Assembly (NCBI GenBank): GCA_023435265.1 | Contig: JAEYRZ010000061.1 | Coordinates: 1-43,190 of the forward strand | Direction of reading: 5' to 3' | Length of the DNA stretch: 43,190 bases | Origin: Pseudomonadota bacterium | GTDB taxonomy: Bacteria; Desulfobacterota; Desulfobacteria; Desulfobacterales; Desulfosarcinaceae | Shown: piece after piece, positions 42,543-43,190 of the stretch | Numbering within the stretch: position 1 is the first letter of the stretch | Layout of the letters: each line of letters opens with the position of its first letter | Made by a program: the position numbers and the translations under genes | The notes under the pieces: model-generated | Seen by the model: the letters and a program-made list of their open reading frames with translations, nothing else | Told to the model about the DNA's origin: nothing | The model's database searches: none

Positions 42543-43019
42543 ATGAACGGCGGACGAATGGGATTTCGTTTGGCGGCAGGTCTGATCATCGTGGCCATTA
42601 TGGCGGTGCCCTGCCTCGCCCAGAGTGAAGCCACCCCGACCCCTCCGGCCCCCCCCCCGGCGGCGGAAAAAGCGCCGGCACCGGCCGGCGGGGAAAGCGG
42701 ACTTAAGATCGCGCAGGCGGTGATCTGCCAGGACGTGGTCGATCGCAATCCCGTTCAGCCCGGAGACACCTTCCCGGGCCAGGTCGGTGCGCTCTATTGT
42801 TTCACCCTCGTCCAAGGCGCCGCCGGGGAAACCCAGGTCACCCACAACTGGTATCACCAGGGAACTCTGAAAGCCTCGATCCAGCTTCCGGTGCGCGGCG
42901 CCAACTGGCGCACCTGGAGCAAGAAGACCATCCTGCCGGAATGGACGGGCGAGTGGATGGTCGAAATCCTTGGTGAAGACGGCAAGCCGCTGGAGAGCGT
43001 CGTCTTTCACATCGAGTAA
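42543..43019 (+). CDS. DUF2914-domain exported protein
   Basis: 158 residues with a good ribosome site (AAGGAG). A signal sequence (GFRLAAGLIIVAIMAVPCLA) is followed by a Pro/Ala-rich linker (about 28-55) and one DUF2914 domain (about 60-158). Its marks are ALYCFTLVQGAAGETQVTHNWYH, given here as LYCFTL then THNWYHQG, plus WRTWSKKTILPEWTGEW and the final VVFHIE strand. DUF2914 is a beta-sandwich domain found in exported proteins; its function is not known to me. Probably periplasmic; the PVPCLAQ region could allow either cleavage or lipidation, but no clean lipobox is seen. It stands alone, not in an operon. Confidence 0.85.
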   Translation: MNGGRMGFRLAAGLIIVAIMAVPCLAQSEATPTPPAPPPAAEKAPAPAGGESGLKIAQAVICQDVVDRNPVQPGDTFPGQVGALYCFTLVQGAAGETQVTHNWYHQGTLKASIQLPVRGANWRTWSKKTILPEWTGEWMVEILGEDGKPLESVVFHIE

Positions 43020-43115
43020 TTCGGTTTTAAACACAGGCATATCGCGTGTAGGCAGGGGTGTGCATCTTAGTGTTCTGTGGCATGAAGCGACATTTTGGTC
43101 CTCAGCTTGTTGACA

Positions 43116-43185
43116 ACCACAGAGAGCACAGAGGTCACAGAGGGCCTTCTTTACTTTTCTCTGTGTTCTCTGTGTCCTCTGTGGT
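43116..43185. repeat. CACAGAG-type inverted repeat
   Basis: ACCACAGAG at the left and CTCTGTGGT at the right are perfect inverted repeats. Both arms consist of CACAGAG units spaced about 9-10 bases apart, so they can pair in more than one register. Similar elements are widespread in bacterial intergenic DNA (general knowledge). A degenerate half copy is at 33077-33106. Confidence 0.75.
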
Positions 43186-43190
43186 GAAAC

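Noticed and set aside
1..43190. CRISPR array, rRNA genes, replication origin
   Set aside because: No regularly spaced identical repeats, no rRNA-like sequence and no DnaA-box cluster were seen.

Overview
The window reads as chromosomal DNA of an anaerobic, sulfate-reducer-like member of the Desulfobacterota (Desulfobacterales/Desulfosarcinaceae-like). This is an inference. It rests on a long single-chain pyruvate:ferredoxin oxidoreductase next to an ADP-forming acyl-CoA synthetase and a CoA-transferase/GNAT fusion, a probable selenocysteine-encoding UGA in a small Fe-S protein, a DUF2914 protein, and many long palindromic intergenic repeats. No rRNA gene, complete tRNA gene or CRISPR array was seen.

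Layout. 1-5.4 kb is a patchy, partly decayed region, mostly on the minus strand: a sensor protein cut off after its second membrane helix, a chromate transporter between two degenerate repeats, a small [2Fe-2S]-type protein whose frame runs through an in-frame TGA with a SECIS-like hairpin, an 180-bp palindrome, an ArsR-SRPBCC fusion with its own operator, and a 5'-truncated tyrosine recombinase. 5.4-12.4 kb is an AT-richer, plus-strand run of small orphan genes (zinc-ribbon, membrane and lipoproteins) plus a module made of a membrane protein, an RX4H (HEPN-like) protein and an ATPase-TOPRIM protein. It lies between the recombinase remnant and a tRNA 3'-end fragment and looks like a relic genomic island or cassette cluster. 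12.4-14.1 kb holds gene debris, a short inverted-repeat element and a small exported protein.

14.2-30.8 kb is one gene for a 5,556-residue secreted mosaic protein: a zincin-like HELMH domain, an alpha/alpha-toroid repeat domain, CARDB, FlgD-Ig and FN3 arrays, two TolB-like propellers, a discoidin domain, a PKD-like domain, a thrombospondin-type-3 calcium motif and a conserved-looking tail. Its last three codons and stop lie in the terminal inverted repeat of a 1,082-bp Y1 (REP-associated/IS200-like) transposase element. The other repeat supplies the last six codons and stop of the convergent DinB gene.

33.4-41.4 kb is the metabolic block. PFOR makes acetyl-CoA from pyruvate, the ADP-forming synthetase can release acetate with ATP formation, and the CoA-transferase/GNAT fusion may move CoA or acylate proteins. 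A strong terminator closes it. The window ends with a YkgJ-type cysteine-cluster protein, a 185-bp palindrome, a DUF2914 protein and a CACAGAG-type inverted repeat.
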